The notes below the pieces were generated by a model. That model ran no database searches. It was not told where the DNA came from and was given only the letters and a program-made list of their open reading frames with translations. A stretch of 64,000 nucleotides of DNA from assembly GCF_023856365.1 (NCBI RefSeq), contig NC_064542.1, positions 15,538,863-15,602,862 of the forward strand, read 5' to 3'. Of this stretch, positions 12,316 through 23,330 are shown in pieces. Numbering within the stretch: position 1 is the first letter of the stretch; each line of letters begins with the position of its first letter. Source of the stretch: Brienomyrus brachyistius. Lineage: Eukaryota > Chordata > Actinopteri > Osteoglossiformes > Mormyridae. The position numbers and the translations under genes were made by a program.

Positions 12316-14378
12316 CCTACCCCGCAGCTCCTGTGCTGGGGCAGCTTCACGGAGAGAGCCCCCTGGCAGCCACGTCACCTCCAATCCCTAACATCCCCTC
12401 AGCCGCAAATCTCTGCGCTAAAATTAGCAGCAGTCTGCCAAGCCCATGGCTCCTGTTTTAATCCGCAGGTCACCACAGCGATCCGATGTCACTCAGATCT
12501 GAATCGAGGTGTATAATTTGTGCGGCAGATTGTGAAAAATGAGCCGCAGCTTAAATGACTGTTGGTTATGGCAAAACATCTTTATTTCCTGACGTGTTTA
12601 AAATCACGGGCGATTTAAGGAAGCGGAATCCGTCTCTGATGCGTGAGTGCTGCACATTTTTAAGGCTGTGATCTGTTTTGCATGCGCTCACACTGGGCAC
12701 TAACTGCCAAACCACATGTGTGCCCCAGCTCTCTGTCGATGTGTAGCTGTGTAGTTATCTGCTGAAATGATGTCAGCGCAGTCCCAGCCTTCACACGCAG
12801 TGCCTTAGGCTGATGATGATGTTGTCCCTGGGGAGCCAGGCAACAGGCTTAGACAGCAGCCATTATCGCAATATAGGACAGAAATCTAGTTGTACAGTCT
12901 GCATGTAATCTTGTGTTTTGGGCTGTCCAATGCTGAAATTCTGTGTTACGTAGGACTACGCTGCTGTCACAGTGTTGCCAATTAGTCCTTGTTTGTTATG
13001 TCCTTGGGAGTTACAGGGAATTAATTAGCTAACGCAATACCAGTTTTCTCTGTACTGGTGATGCCCTAGTAAAGGGCCCTGAAGTTTCTATAAGTGACAT
13101 CATTTCCTAGGATTCCCATTGCTACAAGGTAGCCACGCAAAGGCATCGTGCTGGTGTGGCATATGTGTTAAGCTTGAATCTGTCCTGAATGAGAACTGGA
13201 CTTAACTCACTGAATCTCCTTGAGCAGAAGCGAGGATGAGGGATGCACTGCGACATCACTGCGACATCACTGCGGCATCGTTCTGACATCATTCTTGTAT
13301 CATTTTCTGAACAGCTGGGCAGGCTGCAAAGTGGAAGTTTCTCTATCGCATGGTCAGTCATGAAGGAGATATGTCATGAACTTCTACCTTCTGCTCGCAA
13401 ACCTGTTCCTGAACCAACAAGGTGTGGCATAGTACGCTCCCTCCTCATTGGTTGTCAGGAATGGGCTGTTTTCCAGCCTTTCGCTCTGTCCTGTGACTAA
13501 ATGTGGATTTTGTGATATAAATAGCTAATAGCCCTATTAAGTGTCTCTCCGTTTGCTCAAAGGGGAGTAGACAGTTGTATGTATGTTGTGTCACAATGTG
13601 GAGTTCTTGGCCAATACGATAAACATGCTAGGGGTATAGACACTCCGGCAGACTCACTTGGTAGGGGCCCTTGAGTGTGTAAAGCAGGACGGGGCAGGGG
13701 AGCCCAAGGTGACATTATGTCAGTGAGTATGTCAGTCTATGCTGAAACTGGCTAATTTCTCAGCTCCACAAACCTGTAATGGAAACCGGCATCAGTAATG
13801 TTACTGCTTACATGAGTGAAGCAGCGATGGTCATGCATTGTAACCAATGTGCCCAGTGTATCTCGATCATTTTAGCACAAGCAACTCTCGACTTAGGTGA
13901 ATCAAGCTTGCATAAATCCAGACTTAAACTGAAAATATTTCATAAAGTTCATAGTTGCTCTAACATTAAAAGGTGAATGACTGAAGACTCGAGTTCTTTA
14001 TTGTCAAGACACCTACTCGTATGTATAAGTACACAGTGCAATGAAATACAGCTTCCCATGGGCCCCCCGATGGTGCGAGACAGAATTGCAGGAAATAACA
14101 AGCAAAGCACAATGCAATACAATACCATAAAATCAGGGATGGATTATGGGTTGTGTGGGCCCCTGGGCCCCGCCCCCCACCACCACCAGCACCACCACCA
14201 CAATTCAAGGGCCCTTGGTAGCCAAATACCCTCCCTATAGGGTCAGGGGCCCTTGTAGGCAGAGGATCAAAGAATGTAGGCCCTCTAAAATCGACAAATG
14301 AAAATACATTGTTGATAAGCGTTGCAAATTGTTTTGGGCAAGGGATGCATTGATACGATACGTTGTAGAGCACCGCTT
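12316..14378. other. intron 1: mostly unique sequence with a possible transposon remnant
   Basis: An 11-bp repeat (ACTGCGACATC and variants) lies at 13248-13290. At 13990-14110 a segment with TTTATTGTCAAG ... ACACAGTGCAATGAAAT resembles the end of a transposable element common in fish, but it has no clear borders. At 14155-14260 there are GC-rich GGGCCC words and a CCACCA run. No gene is supported. Confidence 0.45.
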
Positions 14379-14379
14379 T

Positions 14380-14433
14380 TCAGTACTCACCAATACCAGT
14401 ACTCACCAATACCAGTACTCACCAATACCAGTA
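14380..14433. repeat. 17-bp tandem repeat, 3-4 copies
   Basis: AGTACTCACCAATACC repeats head to tail. Confidence 0.9.
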
Positions 14434-15020
14434 TTTTATCTGCACAATTTACAAAGGAAATATAGTGGGCCTGATTCCTGGAAAAAAAAGTATTATTTAT
14501 AGTCAGGGATTGACATTCACTGTAGATAGCAATGTGTGCAGCAGTTTCTTCTTATAAGAGCACCAATACATACTGATTTTATGTGCACTTGCATTGTCAC
14601 GGCAAGAAATTCCCACACATTTAACCTTTGCACACCAAATGTGTACCTCATTTGCAGTATAACGGTTATAAGGCAGAGTAATTTCATTCAGTACTTGTCT
14701 GACTGCACCTTTTGGACACTCACACGTTTTCTATTTAAAGCATCCTACTAATACTCAAAATTTCAGTTAACCTGCAGTTTTTCTCCATAGTTCAGACAGA
14801 GTGTGGTCACGGTCACTTTCGGTAACCACCGGTCCATTTAGGGTCACCCTGGTGTATAGGATTTATAAGACAGCAGTTACGCGTGGTAAACTCACTTAGC
14901 AAACCGTTAGCAGTCAGCAGTTTCTTGGAAGAGACTTTCAGACAGTGGGATGAGGTTCTTAAAGGGCCGTGTTACCCAGACACAGAGATGGGGCTCACAA
15001 CAAAGCTGCAGTACAGGGGG
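14434..15020. other. intron 1: AT-rich unique sequence
   Basis: Nothing recognised. Confidence 0.5.
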
Positions 15021-15023
15021 CTA

Positions 15024-15095
15024 GTCATAAAGTAATCATTAAAAGCTTATAAAGTAATCATTAGAAGGTCATAAAGTAATCATTAAAAGGTCTAT
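15024..15095. repeat. 22-bp tandem repeat, about 3 copies
   Basis: CATAAAGTAATCATTAAAAG and close variants recur. Confidence 0.85.
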
Positions 15096-15452
15096 CAGTG
15101 TTTGTGGATGCAATCAGCTCCTTAATCCGATTATCGTCAGCATGGGTATCTGGAGTTAAGATAATATTCTGGGTCTAACTCAATAATGAGACTGATTGTA
15201 CAGCACAGCTGTGAAACACCACAGAAATGAAGACTGTCTAGATATTGCACCCTCTGTGCCTAATCTGGATACCATGGAGATCCTAATATTGTATAAAGCC
15301 TGGAGAGGGACATATGTTCTTGGGGGAGCTTTTGTTTTCACACCTGGCATGTCATGCGTTTTCTTAAGTTGACAGTTTTTCTTTGCCTAAGCAAAGTTGG
15401 CTGTTACCCTGGGCGGGGACAGCGGGACACCCTGGTCACAGGCTTAAGTAAC
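15096..15452. other. intron 1: unique sequence
   Basis: Nothing recognised before the array that follows. Confidence 0.5.
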
Positions 15453-16290
15453 AGGATGCTCCATTGGGCAGGACTAGCATGCAAGATTCTCCATTGGGCA
15501 GGACTAGCATGCAGGATTCTCCATTGGGCAGGACTAGCATGCAGGATGCTCCATTGGGCGGGGCTAGCATGCAGGATGCTCCACTGGGCGGGGCTAGCAT
15601 GCAGGATGCTCCACTGGGTGGGGTTAGCATACAGGATGCTCCATTGGGCGGGGTTAGCATGCAGGATGCTCCATTGGGCGGGGTTAGCATGCAGGATGCT
15701 CCACTGGGCGGGACTAGCATGCAGGATGCTCCATTGGGCGGGGTTAGCATACAGGATGCTCCACTGGGCAGGGTTAGCATGCAGGATGCTCCATTGGGCG
15801 GGGTTAGCATGCAGGATGCTCCACTGGGCGGGACTAGCATGCAGGATACTCCACTGGGCGGGGCTAGCATGCAGGATGCTCCACTGGGTGGGGTTAGCAT
15901 GCAGGATGCTCCATTGGGCGGGGTTAGCATACAGGATGCTCCATTGGGCGGGGTTAGCATGCAGGATGCTCCACTGGGCGGGACTAGCATGCAGGATGCT
16001 CCACTGGGCGGGGCTAGCATGCAGGATGCTCCACTGGGTGGGGTTAGCATGCAGGATGCTCCATTGGGCAGGACTAGCATGCAGGATGCTCCATTGGGCG
16101 GGATTAGCATGCAGGATGCTCCATTGGGCGGGGCTAGCATGGGGGATGCTCCATTGGGCGGGGCTAGCATGCAGGATGCTCCATTGGGTGGGGCTAGCAT
16201 GCAGGATGCTCCATTGGGCGGGGCTAGCATGCAGGATGCTCCATTTGGTGGGGTTAGCATGCAGGATGCTCCATTGGGCTAGGCTAGCAG
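15453..16290. repeat. 30-bp minisatellite, about 28 copies
   Basis: The unit is exactly 30 bp, with core GCAGGATGCTCCATTGGGCG followed by GGG(C/T)TAGCAT. Because 30 is a multiple of three and the unit lacks stops, the array is open in two + frames and one - frame. This creates false ORFs of 272-320 codons with ten-residue repeats such as MLHWAGLACR. Variation is limited to a few positions (CCATTGG/CCACTGG, GGCT/GGTT/GACT). Confidence 0.97.
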
Positions 16291-16740
16291 TGCACCCTGA
16301 TCAAAGGTTTAAATAGCAGCATGCTTCACTGGGTACGGCTGGCATGCAGAATGCTTCAATGAACAGGGCTAGCATGCAAGATGCTTCACTGGCAGGGTTA
16401 GCGATGCACCCTGATCACAGGCTTAAATAGCAGGATGCTTTACTGGGCAGAGCTGCCGTACAGAATGCTTCACGGCAGGGCTAGTGGTGCAACCTGATCA
16501 CAGTTTTAAGTAGCAGGATCCTTCACTGGGTAGGGCTAGTATGTAGAAGACTTCAATGGGCAGGGTTAGCATGCAGGATGCTTCACTGGGCGGGGCTTGT
16601 GGTGCTGGATGCTTCACTGGCTGGGCTAGCATGCAGGATGCTTCACTGGGCGGGGCTTGTGGTGCTGGATGCTTCACTGGCAGGGCTAGCATGCAACATA
16701 CTTAACTGAGTGGAGCTAGCAGTGCACCCTGATCACAGAC
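16291..16740. repeat. decayed extension of the 30-bp minisatellite
   Basis: The words GCAGGATGCTTCACTGG, GGGCTAGC and CCTGATCACAG..TTAAATAGCAG recur irregularly, with a longer composite period of about 110 bp. This is an older, diverged edge of the array. Confidence 0.8.
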
Positions 16741-18980
16741 TTCTTCTGATCCTGCTTCCATTCATCTGTTGATAGTAAATTACTTCAGTCAGTATGCCAA
16801 ATGCTGGTGCCCTTCCAGTTAATTGAGTTTCATTTAAAGAATTTGTGGACCCCAAGGCTCAGCAGTAAGCCTTTTACTTTTGCTCACTTCAGGTCACTGT
16901 TCACTAGTTTCAAGCAGCGGGCTCTACTTTCGGACGACTATAAGCTGTTATCGCCCTGCTTCCTCACTTGTTTGATTCCAGCATGATTTGGGTCCCAATC
17001 TGGAAGCTGCCTACTGCTTACCAGTGCTGTGGGTCATGTGCTAACAGCCCTTTGCAGTTTTTTGTAATCCATTCAGAACGTCTCCCCTTTGTCTTCTTTT
17101 ATCTCAGGGTTTGACATTCTGTCAGTTTGCGATGCTTAATCCTTGCAGGACGCAACAGGTCCTGGAGATTTTGCAGGAACGCAAAATTTTCAGGAAATTC
17201 CTGTTCAGAGAGGCTTTGGGGTCAGCAGTTCAGTGCAGGGGTATCTCTGGAGCACTGGTCAAAGCAGACCAGGAGGAAAAGGCAGAGCTTCAGTGCCCAG
17301 TGCATGCCGGGTGCCTCTGGAGGCACTGAGGTCTGTTTGGCCCTTGTCCGCTGCACTTGTCTGAGAAATGAATGTGCCACCCATATGAATGTGTGCTTCG
17401 GTGTTTTCATGGACTGAAAAACAACAACATAGATAATTGTTTTCCACTTTTGAATTTTAATCCCACCCATCGCTGGTTGTCGCTAATATGGTTTCCTGCT
17501 TCTAATTAGCTTTCTGTTAATGTGCTTATCGTTATGGCTGCATTGCCGGCGTTCCCAGCATTCTGCTGTCTCTTCAGCACAGCCTTCCCTAGTAAGTGCA
17601 GGTGCAGACTGGGCTGTGCCAGGAATCGGAAGAGAACAATGTCGAGCTGTTGTGTAGAGTGTGAACCGGGAGCATCCCGAGATCCTTGGAGGGACTTCTC
17701 CGGAGAATCTGTGAGCAGAGCCCCAGACCAGTTTGTTTTAGCTGTAGGAATGGCTAAGAAATGCTTCGTACATTCTGTGGGAGCGGGTGTGAAATGAGAC
17801 AGAAATGGAAAATGCAGTGTGGGAGGCCCGCTCTGGATCAGCTGGAGAGTGGGATCGGTATGCCAGCTCTCCGGACAGAGCTGGCCCATCTCCCATGGTG
17901 TGCCGCTTGCCCAGGAAGCGGTCCGCATTCATCTGCCTCTCTCCCGATTGCTGGCGAGGCAGCGGTCGTCTCTGAGGGATGACTGACCTGCGCATTCCAG
18001 GGGCTCTGTGGACCTTTGGAGTTCTGCCTTCCGTCAAGCTACAGCCCAAGTGAGGGTTCAGCTTTTGGGAACCATAATATGAACCCTGTAATGCTCCGGA
18101 GATTTTTACAGACTACAATCACCGCGCAGAATTTGTAGTCATGGAAAGCATGCTGAGTTGGCTCAGTTCTTCCGATTTTTTTGTTTATCCATTCCTGACC
18201 TCACCCAGCCTATGTCTGCCCCCGGAACAGCTGTAGAAGAACAGTTGTCCTTTAGTTCCCGGTGTGAAGGAATCCCCTCTGCTCACTAGCCTTCCCTTAA
18301 ACTGGTTATTCTGCATAACTTGCCGCCTCTCCCATCAATCGTTTTTATGGGAAGCGCAGATCACATGCTTTCTGCAGAGCTCTGTCTTTAAATTGCGGAC
18401 TCTGTGCTGTATGTCGCATGAGCCTGGCACTCCTGTGCACATTAACACTTTTGTGATTTTTGTGTAAATTTGTTGGTAAAGGATAGTTATGAATTATTAT
18501 TTTGATCTCAGCGTTAACCAGAATTTTGTGGATTTGTTGTTTGGTGTGTTCAGTTATTGTAAATGGCTCAGAAATGCCTGAAACGGCCATTTAGACTTGG
18601 GCTAGAAGTAAAAGCAGACTCTGAATGGCCAGTTTTTGGTGTCAGTAAGAAAAGCACAAGCTTTTAGCAAAGAATCGACGTAAGGCAAGGCAATATGTTT
18701 CGCAGCTGAAAGAGAATTTATAAATGGGCTGATAGTGCTGATTGATGTGACAGTGCAGGTGGACCGATAGCGTAAATGATTGAGCGTTTACTCGGCCAGG
18801 GAGCCCAGTGTCTGGTTTGCTGATTGATGCACTGGAGGCTGATGGATCGGTTGGCACGTAGCAGGACGTTTACATGTGTGCCCATTGCTCTCCTCCGAGC
18901 AGCATAGCAGCCTGTGAAATGTGGGGGGGGGGGGGGCGTGGACACAAATAATTAAAAGTCTTTTCTCCTGTTTCCAGCAG
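16741..18980. other. intron 1, last part: unique sequence
   Basis: No convincing exon is seen before the exon 2 acceptor. A poly-G run lies at about 18921-18936, 45 bp upstream of exon 2; CTTTTCTCCTGTTTCCAGCAG forms its pyrimidine tract and acceptor. Confidence 0.5.
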
Positions 18981-19118
18981 TACCCTACCAGCAGAGCTCC
19001 TATGGTGGGGGCAGAGGATCGGCCCCCATACTCTGCTTCCGCTGTGGGGAGGCGTGCAAGGGTGAGGTGGTGCGTGTCCAGAGTATCCACTTCCACGTCA
19101 AGTGCTTCACTTGTCAGG
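18981..19118 (+). CDS. ablim3: ablim3 exon 2: N-terminus and first half of LIM1
   Basis: Encodes residues 5-50, ending in HFHVKCFTCQ. It carries the LIM1 zinc ligands C23, C26, H43, C46 and C49. The acceptor TTTCCAGCAG and donor G|GTAAGC are clear, both phase 1. CKGEVVRV and HFH.KCFTC are family-typical. The exon sits between a poly-G run upstream and a G-rich minisatellite starting about 30 bp after the donor. Confidence 0.95.
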
Positions 19119-19147
19119 GTAAGCAGCCACTCGCCATAGGCACCCGG

Positions 19148-19378
19148 TGTGGGGAGTGAGGGGGGGGGGCATAATCTCCCACAGTTGTGACTCCTTGTGT
19201 GGGGAGTGAGGGGGGGGGCATAATCTCCCACAGTTGTGACTCCTTGTGTGGGGAGTGATTGGGGGGGGGGGCATAATTTCCCACAGTTGTGACTCCTGGT
19301 GTGGGGAGTGATGGGGGGGGGCATAATCTCCCACAGTTGTGACTCTTGGTGTGGACAGTGGGGGGGCCATAAACTCTC
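19148..19378. repeat. G-rich minisatellite, about 55-60 bp unit, 4 copies
   Basis: Each unit has GTGTGGGGAGTGA, a run of 7-10 G, then CATAATCTCCCACAGTTGTG and ACTCCT. The G-run length differs from copy to copy. It begins about 30 bp downstream of the exon 2 donor. Confidence 0.93.
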
Positions 19379-20680
19379 ACACCTGAGTGAAAGCAAAGCG
19401 AAATGCACAGATAAATGCAGCAGCTCCGGTGCCGTGATGCGCTCTCGCCCTCCGGCGTGGCGTCTGTGCTGACCAGGCTCCCCTCGAAGCCTCCTCCTCA
19501 CTGGGCCTCACGCTCTAACAGTGTGTGGCCCAAATGGAGTTAAGATCCACGTGGGGAGAAACTAATAAGTATGTGCGGGAAAAAGACGAGCAATGTGGAT
19601 ACAATGAGAAGCAAGTCGTGGGGGGGGGGGGGATTCAGCTCATTTGTGTGGGGTACGCCTCCCCCTTACTGGTGCTCACATGTTTTCCATGCTGCATGGG
19701 CAGAGTTGCTGTGGAAACCGTGTGAAGGGGCGCCCTGCTCTGGTTGGTGGTTATTCTCAGCAACACTCTCTAGGCAGCAGCCAATGGGATCCCTCTTTTT
19801 GGTCTCTAGAACGCAGTGGGGGGGTTTTGGACAAAGAAGGTAAACAGAAGGGGGGAAAGTAATCCCCCTCCCGACTGTGACATCAGGGGTATCTCGGGAT
19901 CACAGCCTCTTTATGAACAATAACAGAGTTTCATCCTAACCAGCCCTGGCAGGTGTCCTGACTCCTGTCTAATTCTTTGCTTCCCTTATATGTCCGTACC
20001 ACTGCCTGCCACACCTGCTGCTTCCCTGCTCCTCCAGCTTCATGCTGTGGCTTCAGGCTGCCCGAAAATGCCCCTTTCTCTAAAATGACTTCACTTCAGG
20101 TACCGGTCTTCCTTCCGGGAGGCTGTGTGTTCGTCCCCCAGAGGAGGTGTGAAGGGACCTGCCGTAGAGCATGGACTAAGTGCATCTCCATTAGACGGCC
20201 AGCCTTACAGGGTGTCTGCAGGCCTGATTCGAGGTTCTGCTGCTGCTCGCTGGAGTTACACCGATCTGTGGGTTGAAACTTCATCACGTCAGGTGCCATT
20301 GGATCATGGTGTCACCGGAAGAAGCATGTGCTTTTAATAACGGTACAGTCTTAGTTCACTGTGTACGGAGGGCGTTGAACTCTGAGCACCAGGGATGAGA
20401 CTGTGTGTTCCAGGCCATTTCCCCCTGTGGCTGACGGAATGGCCGTTATGGGTAGATGTGTTACTTATATGTACCACTCAGGCACACGCTTCATTCTCTA
20501 GTTCCTGGCTGACAGTTCGCCAAATGGTGTCTTAATGAGCGTTCCTGAGAACAGCACAGCACAGTAAACATATGTCCACTTTGTCTGTTTAGAATTAAAC
20601 AGCCTTGAAATAAAATAACTAATGTGAGAGACCTCCATATTTCCAAGGCACTGAAAAATCCAGTAGTATTGTTTTCTCGC
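19379..20680. other. intron 2: unique sequence with G runs
   Basis: A poly-G run lies at 19619-19632. No exon is supported; the local ORFs have no recognisable similarity. Confidence 0.5.
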
Positions 20681-20910
20681 TTAGCTTCACACTTTAGCTG
20701 ATTGGCCTGCTCGTTGTTCCTTAGCCTCACGCTTTAGCTGATTGGCCTGCTCGTTCTTCCTTAGCCTCACGCTTTAGCTGATTGGCCTGCTCGTTGTTCC
20801 TTAGCCTCACGCTTTAGCTGATTGGCCTGCTCGTTGTTCCTTAGCCTCACGCTTTGGCTGATAGGCCTGCTCGTTGTACCTTAGCCTCACGCTTTAGCTC
20901 ATTGGCCTGC
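20681..20910. repeat. 40-bp minisatellite, about 5.5 copies
   Basis: The core CTTTAGCTGATTGGCCTGCT is followed by CGTTGTTCCTTAGCCTCACG. Copies are over 90% identical. Confidence 0.95.
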
Positions 20911-23027
20911 CCAGTGTATGATGCTTCCTGAGGGCTGGGCACTGATTAGCGACTGATTGCTGCTAAGCCTGATTGCAGCGTTAGCTTGGCCACAAAATAA
21001 ACAGGCACTGTTGCTGCAGGCGTCCTTTGAGAGGACACCGTTTATGGGCTCCCAGGTCTACAACTCTGGACTGCCAGTGCATGTCAGAGGCGCACCTCCC
21101 TGCCTTCACTGCGCCGATAACCCCACGCATTGTTTCTTGGCCTGTTTTGTTCCATTGACAGTTCTCCAAGTGCGGACAGTAGGGTGGGCAGAGCAAACGT
21201 GCAGGTCAGATGATCATCCATGCCAGAACTGCAAGAAAGAAAGCCCTTGTATCTCGGCCCCCGGTCACCCATGCATGAAATTGGCCCCTCATCACAAAAA
21301 CAAAAATGCTATTGATGAGCGAGACACGTGAGTCTCAGGGAATGAACCCACTTCGACCTTCAAATAGGAAAGGGATCAGAAGCCTTGTACAAATGCTGGG
21401 TTTCCCTCAGACGCTTAAACAATAATGCTGTAGATGTCCATGTTATCCTGAGTGTAGCCTGATAGCTCCATTGTAGAAAAGCGGAACATCTCTGTTTTAC
21501 AGAATGCCTGTGGAAGAAGTGTGTTTTTACTGACAGGCGTGATCTGTAATTACTCATTAAATCAATACCATGGTTTTCATTTAGGTTTTGTCTCTTCCCA
21601 GATGACTTTTCACTAATAAAAACTGCCTTTAGTCCAAAAAGACGACATTAATATATTTTCAGGGGTGTGGGCATTTAATGGATGAAGATCTGTGTAGTAT
21701 ATTTCTTCCCTTCAAGTTTAGAAGTTGTCACCTGCTTGTTTTTCTAGTGTTTTCGAAAACAATGGAAGCCTGTCTTGTAAATCTTGCCTCCAGAGTTCAG
21801 GGAAACAATTGGGCAATTAATATTGACTTGGAAATGTTAACAAATGTCCTTGGATCTTCTCCAGCTATAGAGAATGCCAAGTATAATCTCTGGAGCACAG
21901 CAAAACAAAAGGGGGAAAAGGTTCACACGAACAGCCTCTCTGGCTGAACTACAAATAAACAGACCTTCCCTATAGCGCGCGTTGATCTCAGCCGAATGAA
22001 TGACCAGATCTTGTGGAAACAGAGAGGTACTGCTTGCTGTACTAAATGCGCTGCTCTTGCATATTGCAGTTGGTTCCCATTACGCTATCTCAATGTTATT
22101 TATATGAATAGCTTTGCTGATATTAGTTCCATGGTGTGTGATATGGCTCTTCGGTAACCATCTTGTCACTGGTCTCACTGGAAGCTCAGCCTGGCTCAGC
22201 ACTGGTATCTAAGTTGGCTCCATTATAGCTCTATGCTTATGACATAAAAAACAAGGGTAAGTAAATAAATACCACAGGTGTTCTGGTCTCCATGATGAAG
22301 CCAAGAAGTATGATGAAACTTTGCACAAAAGGAGAAGGATTGGCTTTTGGGATTGTCATGGCTACAGCTTCCATGGAGACAGTGGCTGAGATTTACATCC
22401 GGTTCAGGCAACATCAGTGTAAATGGCACATGGTGTGGTCCCTGGCCAGGTCCAGTAATAAAGGGAGAGTTTTACATTTTTACATACTCTGTCGCATAAG
22501 CCTAAGAGCACGACGTTTGATGCCTTTAAGAATCAATGTATTTAGCTGTTCTTTTGTGTGGTTCAACTTGGTTGGTAAAGGGAGATTAATTAAAGCTTAA
22601 CTTATACTGTCATTGTGAAACGTAGCATGTAGTTTGCATCCTGATTTAGGACTTATCCAACATTTTTCTCCTTGTAAAGCTTTAAATCTGTTACGTTTAG
22701 GATGGCCCTGAGAGAGTTCAGTCAGGCCAGGGAGAATCTGTCTGACATTTGTTCGGCTGCTTCAGTATGCAAGTTCCTTGGAGAACACTGCAGGCAATCC
22801 ATCGGCCCAGGCCTGTCTGTTTCTGCTCCTTCATGTGGAACCGCTTCCTCTGGTAGGTTCCGACCCGTGGGGTGAAGATCAAAGAGCTCCACGTGGGGGC
22901 AAGGTTGTAGAAATAAAGGCAGTAGGACAAGGGTGAGAAGCATAGTAGCCCCCAGCTCCTGCAGTTAGTTGCAGTGTTGTCTGACATGATAGGGTAGGTA
23001 AGCAGTGTTATTTTCCAGTGGTAATCG
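20911..23027. other. intron 2: unique sequence
   Basis: No array, RNA gene or recognisable exon. Confidence 0.5.
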
Positions 23028-23029
23028 GC

Positions 23030-23330
23030 ACACGAAGGCCTGACCTCCGGACTCCTGGTAACCATCGAGAGGCCAAAGGAGGCAGGCAGTAATGGTAACG
23101 CTGCCTGTGCCTGGCCCAGTCTGTTTGGCACGTGGAGGCCTGACCTCCGGACTCCTGGTAACCATCGAGAGGCCAAAGGAGGCAGGCAGTAATGGTAACG
23201 CTGCCTGTGCCTGGCCCAGTCTGTTTGGCACGTGGAGGCCTGACCTCCGGACTCCTGGTAACCATCGAGAGGCCAAAGGAGGCAGGCAGTAATGGTAACG
23301 CTGCCTGTGCCTGGCCCAGTCTGTTTCACA
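23030..23330. repeat. 100-bp minisatellite, about 3 near-identical copies
   Basis: TGACCTCCGGACTCCTGGTA starts at 23041, 23141 and 23241, an exact 100-bp period. Apart from the first few bases the copies are essentially identical, so the expansion is recent or the array is homogenised. Confidence 0.97.

Noticed and set aside
15453..16290. CRISPR-like regular repeat
   Set aside because: There are no unique spacers between the 30-bp units; it is a head-to-tail minisatellite in a vertebrate intron. The same holds for the 36-, 44- and 46-bp arrays.
15354..16316. 320-codon + ORF with MLHWAGLACR repeats and its partners on both strands
   Set aside because: The 30-bp unit keeps frames open; there is no evidence of a real protein.
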